From Ruminococcus sp. (GTDB lineage Bacteria > Bacillota > Clostridia > Oscillospirales > Ruminococcaceae), in the NCBI GenBank assembly GCA_024697545.1, contig JAILFN010000070.1, forward strand, positions 1 to 61,703: a DNA stretch of 61,703 bases. The letters are read 5' to 3'. Shown piece after piece: positions 59,825-61,703 of this stretch. Below the pieces are notes generated by a model that had not been told where the DNA came from, ran no database searches, and saw only the letters and a program-made list of their open reading frames with translations. The position numbers were made by a program, and so were the translations under genes. Every line of letters starts with the position of its first letter. The stretch's first letter is position 1.

Positions 59825-61333
59825 TTAGTTCGTTATGGGTATTATCAGAGCGCGGCGCGCCGAGCCATCTGCCGCGGGATTCTGTTCCTCGATCGCCTGA
59901 GGTTCTGTCGAGTAGCGTTTTGCAATGTCCCAGACGCTCTCATTGCTGTCGGAAAAGCAGATCTTGACGGCACAGCCGCTGTCATTCATCTTCGGGGAAT
60001 CGGTGAGCAGACGGATATCGGTAATGTAGCGTGCCTCTTCCGAAGGCGCACGACTCACCGAAAGCTCCAGCTCGGTCTTGCATTTAACGCTGCCGTTTTC
60101 CGAAAGCGTGTAGGAACTGCTTTGCGAAGAAACAGTTACGCGGCTGCCTGCTGCCGCCTGCGTATCGGCTTTGAAGGTACATTCCTTTTCGATGTAGCAT
60201 GGCGTGCCGTCAGCAAGCACGGCGAGCATACAGAACGTCACTCTTCCGCTGACCGCACTGCCCTCATCGGCGGATATCACCGATGCCGCAGCACCGTCCG
60301 TCCAGAGATCGTATACGCGGGATATCTCACCCTCGGGGCTGCTGAGGACAGCTTCTGCCGTACTGCCGACACGCAGCTTTTCGGGCGGCAGCGTTATCGG
60401 TTCGGCCATTCTGTCAAGCTCGCATTCGCAGCGTGTTGAGTAAGCATCGGTCACGAGCTCACCTTCCGTACATCTCATAGCGGTGATATTCACAGTCAGT
60501 ATAAGCTCGCACTCCAGCAGACCGTTTTCCTCACGCGGGGTGATAACACATCGGGCGGCATTGACAGTGACATCGGTGTCAAGATCATCGGTAATGCCGT
60601 CAACGTCGAGTATCTGGCTGAACGGTATCGAAAAGCGCATACTTTCGGGCGGCTCGTCAACGCCCTTCGGCAGGTAGACAAGGCTGATCTCGGCCTCGCC
60701 CTTTGTTACCAGCTTTCCGCTCATGATCCTGCTCTCGCCGAGAGTGACCGCCGTTCCGCATCTGAGCACGCTGCCGAACGCAGGCTTACCTGCCGCAAGC
60801 TCCAGCTCTTCAATAACGGTTATCCGCTTTGCCGCGACTATCCTTGCCGTCGGGAAAAGCGCCTGCTCCTTTTTGAGCTGTATCCCGCCGCCGCTTACGC
60901 CGATCACCAGAGAACGCTTATCCTCGGCATCTACGCAGACGCGGCAGACGACACCCGCCCGAACATCGACCCTCCGTTTATCCGAAGCGCGGCAGTTGAC
61001 GTTCTGCACATAAGGCGTGACGATGACTGCGGGTCCGTCAGCATCGGCGGGCAGGTCTGCGGACTTTGTATACTCGCAGGTATGCTCGATACAAGCTATC
61101 CCGCCCGAACCGCTGCGGTACATCACCCGCATTGTGACACTAAGCTCAAAGCTCAGGCGGCTGCCGTTGATAGAAGTGGACACCACCCCGGGTACGACAA
61201 AGCACTTTAGCACCCTGAAAATATCGGGGCAGTAATCGGGCAGGATAAAATCATGCTCAACCGCCTGCGTGATCTCGGTATCCAGCACACGTTTCGTGCA
61301 GACCGCTGTCTCCTTGTTTATACGATGATCCAT
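59825..61333 (-). CDS. SPOCS/DUF3794 protein with a C-terminal LysM-like domain
   Basis: The 502-residue protein carries several repeats of the SPOCS (DUF3794) beta domain, for example QAVEHDFILPDYCPDIFRVL near residue 25 and HTCEYTK, FKADTQ and RCECELD strands later. It closes with a LysM-like segment (ESVWDIAKRYSTEPQAIEEQNP, about 468-489). SPOCS proteins are associated with spore coats of Clostridia (SipL/CotE-like). SipL of C. difficile uses its LysM domain to bind SpoIVA. Direct linkage to spoIVA with a 10-bp gap strongly suggests a SipL-type partner. No signal peptide. Confidence 0.9.
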   Translation of the reverse strand: MDHRINKETAVCTKRVLDTEITQAVEHDFILPDYCPDIFRVLKCFVVPGVVSTSINGSRLSFELSVTMRVMYRSGSGGIACIEHTCEYTKSADLPADADGPAVIVTPYVQNVNCRASDKRRVDVRAGVVCRVCVDAEDKRSLVIGVSGGGIQLKKEQALFPTARIVAAKRITVIEELELAAGKPAFGSVLRCGTAVTLGESRIMSGKLVTKGEAEISLVYLPKGVDEPPESMRFSIPFSQILDVDGITDDLDTDVTVNAARCVITPREENGLLECELILTVNITAMRCTEGELVTDAYSTRCECELDRMAEPITLPPEKLRVGSTAEAVLSSPEGEISRVYDLWTDGAAASVISADEGSAVSGRVTFCMLAVLADGTPCYIEKECTFKADTQAAAGSRVTVSSQSSSYTLSENGSVKCKTELELSVSRAPSEEARYITDIRLLTDSPKMNDSGCAVKICFSDSNESVWDIAKRYSTEPQAIEEQNPAADGSARRALIIPITN

Positions 61334-61454
61334 ATTGTTACCTCCTGTTCAGGTTTTGGCTTCTCTAATCTTTATGCCTGTACGGGCGGGATTATTCCTG
61401 AGCTTGAGTGAAAAGTGATGACGGGTAACGGCGCGGTCATCTTAACACAAAAAA

Positions 61455-61480
61455 CCAACAACCCCCTCGAAAGAGGGGGC
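61455..61480 (-). terminator. Terminator of the truncated right-edge gene
   Basis: CCCCCTC-GAAA-GAGGGGG (61462-61479), followed on the minus strand by TTGTTGGTTTTTTG. Confidence 0.85.
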
Positions 61481-61540
61481 TGTCGGTCTTGATGATAGTC
61501 AGTCATCAAAGAAGTTGTCCAAAGTTATGTCATGATCTCT

Positions 61541-61703
61541 TTATTTCACAGTAACCGAAAATGCTCTGCTGCTCAGTGCGGACAGATCCCACTTGCCGTT
61601 TACCTTAGCGCAAACGATCATCTTGTAGGTGTCGCCTGCCTTCAGCTTGGGCGAGGTGTAGCTGGTGGTGCCTGCGGGGATCGACTGGGTCTGGATCTTC
61701 CAC
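61541..61703 (-). CDS. C-terminal end of a secreted protein with the shared Fn3-like module (5' part outside window)
   Basis: The minus strand encodes at least 53 residues ending in TAA at 61541-61543, entering from the right edge. The sequence contains WKIQTQS, SYTSPKLKAGDTYKM, CAKVNGKWDLS and ends SSRAFSVTVK. This lines up with the last module of the GH10 xylanase and of the CotH protein in this window. The rest of the gene is not visible; by analogy it is likely a secreted carbohydrate-active or surface protein. Confidence 0.85.
   Translation of the reverse strand, partial: WKIQTQSIPAGTTSYTSPKLKAGDTYKMIVCAKVNGKWDLSALSSRAFSVTVK

Overview
The window looks like a chromosomal segment of a Ruminococcus-type member of the Oscillospiraceae (Gram-positive, anaerobic, fibre-degrading, spore-former lineage). 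The evidence is two secreted glycoside hydrolases ending in type I dockerins (GH9 and GH26), a CBM22-GH10 xylanase, a CotH-family protein, clostridial sporulation genes (spoIVA, a SPOCS/DUF3794 protein, ytfJ/gerW, DUF2953), clostridial-type regulation (TPP riboswitch, Phe T-box, CsoR operators, IreB) and near-consensus sigma-A promoters with 16-18 bp spacers. No rRNA, tRNA, CRISPR array, complete insertion sequence or prophage was seen. The left edge (1-409) is a degraded patch: an AbrB-like gene truncated after its DNA-binding N-terminus and a start-less ATPase fragment.

Layout. 667-6343 (minus) is a tightly coupled seven-gene operon: NitT/TauT-type importer (substrate-binding lipoprotein, permease, ATPase), DUF4418 membrane protein, MacB/FtsX-type permease and ATPase, and a GNAT acetyltransferase. 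It diverges from a LysR regulator (6820-7746) across an intergenic region with four inverted repeats. An ArsC/Spx-like protein and a membrane diguanylate cyclase follow. 10131-16769 is a plant-fibre locus: GH26 then GH9 on minus, diverging from CotH. 16883-23152 (minus) is a complete TPP-riboswitch-controlled thiamine operon, thiS-thiF-thiG-thiH-tenI-thiE-thiD-thiC. Then come an LRR surface protein, the csoR-copA copper operon (CopA carries a C-terminal CopZ-like domain with its own internal ribosome binding site) and GH10.

30411-36561 holds a DHHW lipoprotein and glycogen debranching enzyme pair, a rhomboid-like membrane protein, MgtE and YbaK. After a DUF4317 gene, 37876-42060 encodes the three soluble subunits expected of a biotin-dependent transcarboxylase, with a SAM methyltransferase gene between them. 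42203-48421 is the clostridial cluster M50 protease-scpA-scpB-small Cys protein-DUF2953-ytfJ-DacF-rluB; ScpA has an unusual Pro/Glu repeat tail. Then rpmB, a secreted Ig/Fn3-like protein, purA, and a Phe-T-box operon pheS-[two paralogous membrane proteins]-pheT. The right end holds ireB, a DUF3592 protein, the SPOCS-spoIVA pair and, cut by the window edge, a gene whose C-terminal module matches those ending GH10 and CotH.

The most unusual items are the importer/DUF4418/exporter/GNAT operon with its repeated dyads, the paralogous membrane pair inside pheST, the methyltransferase inside the transcarboxylase cluster, the CopA/CopZ internal start, and a shared C-terminal module on three proteins scattered over about 45 kb. 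All family assignments come from reading motifs and known family appearance; no database search was run.
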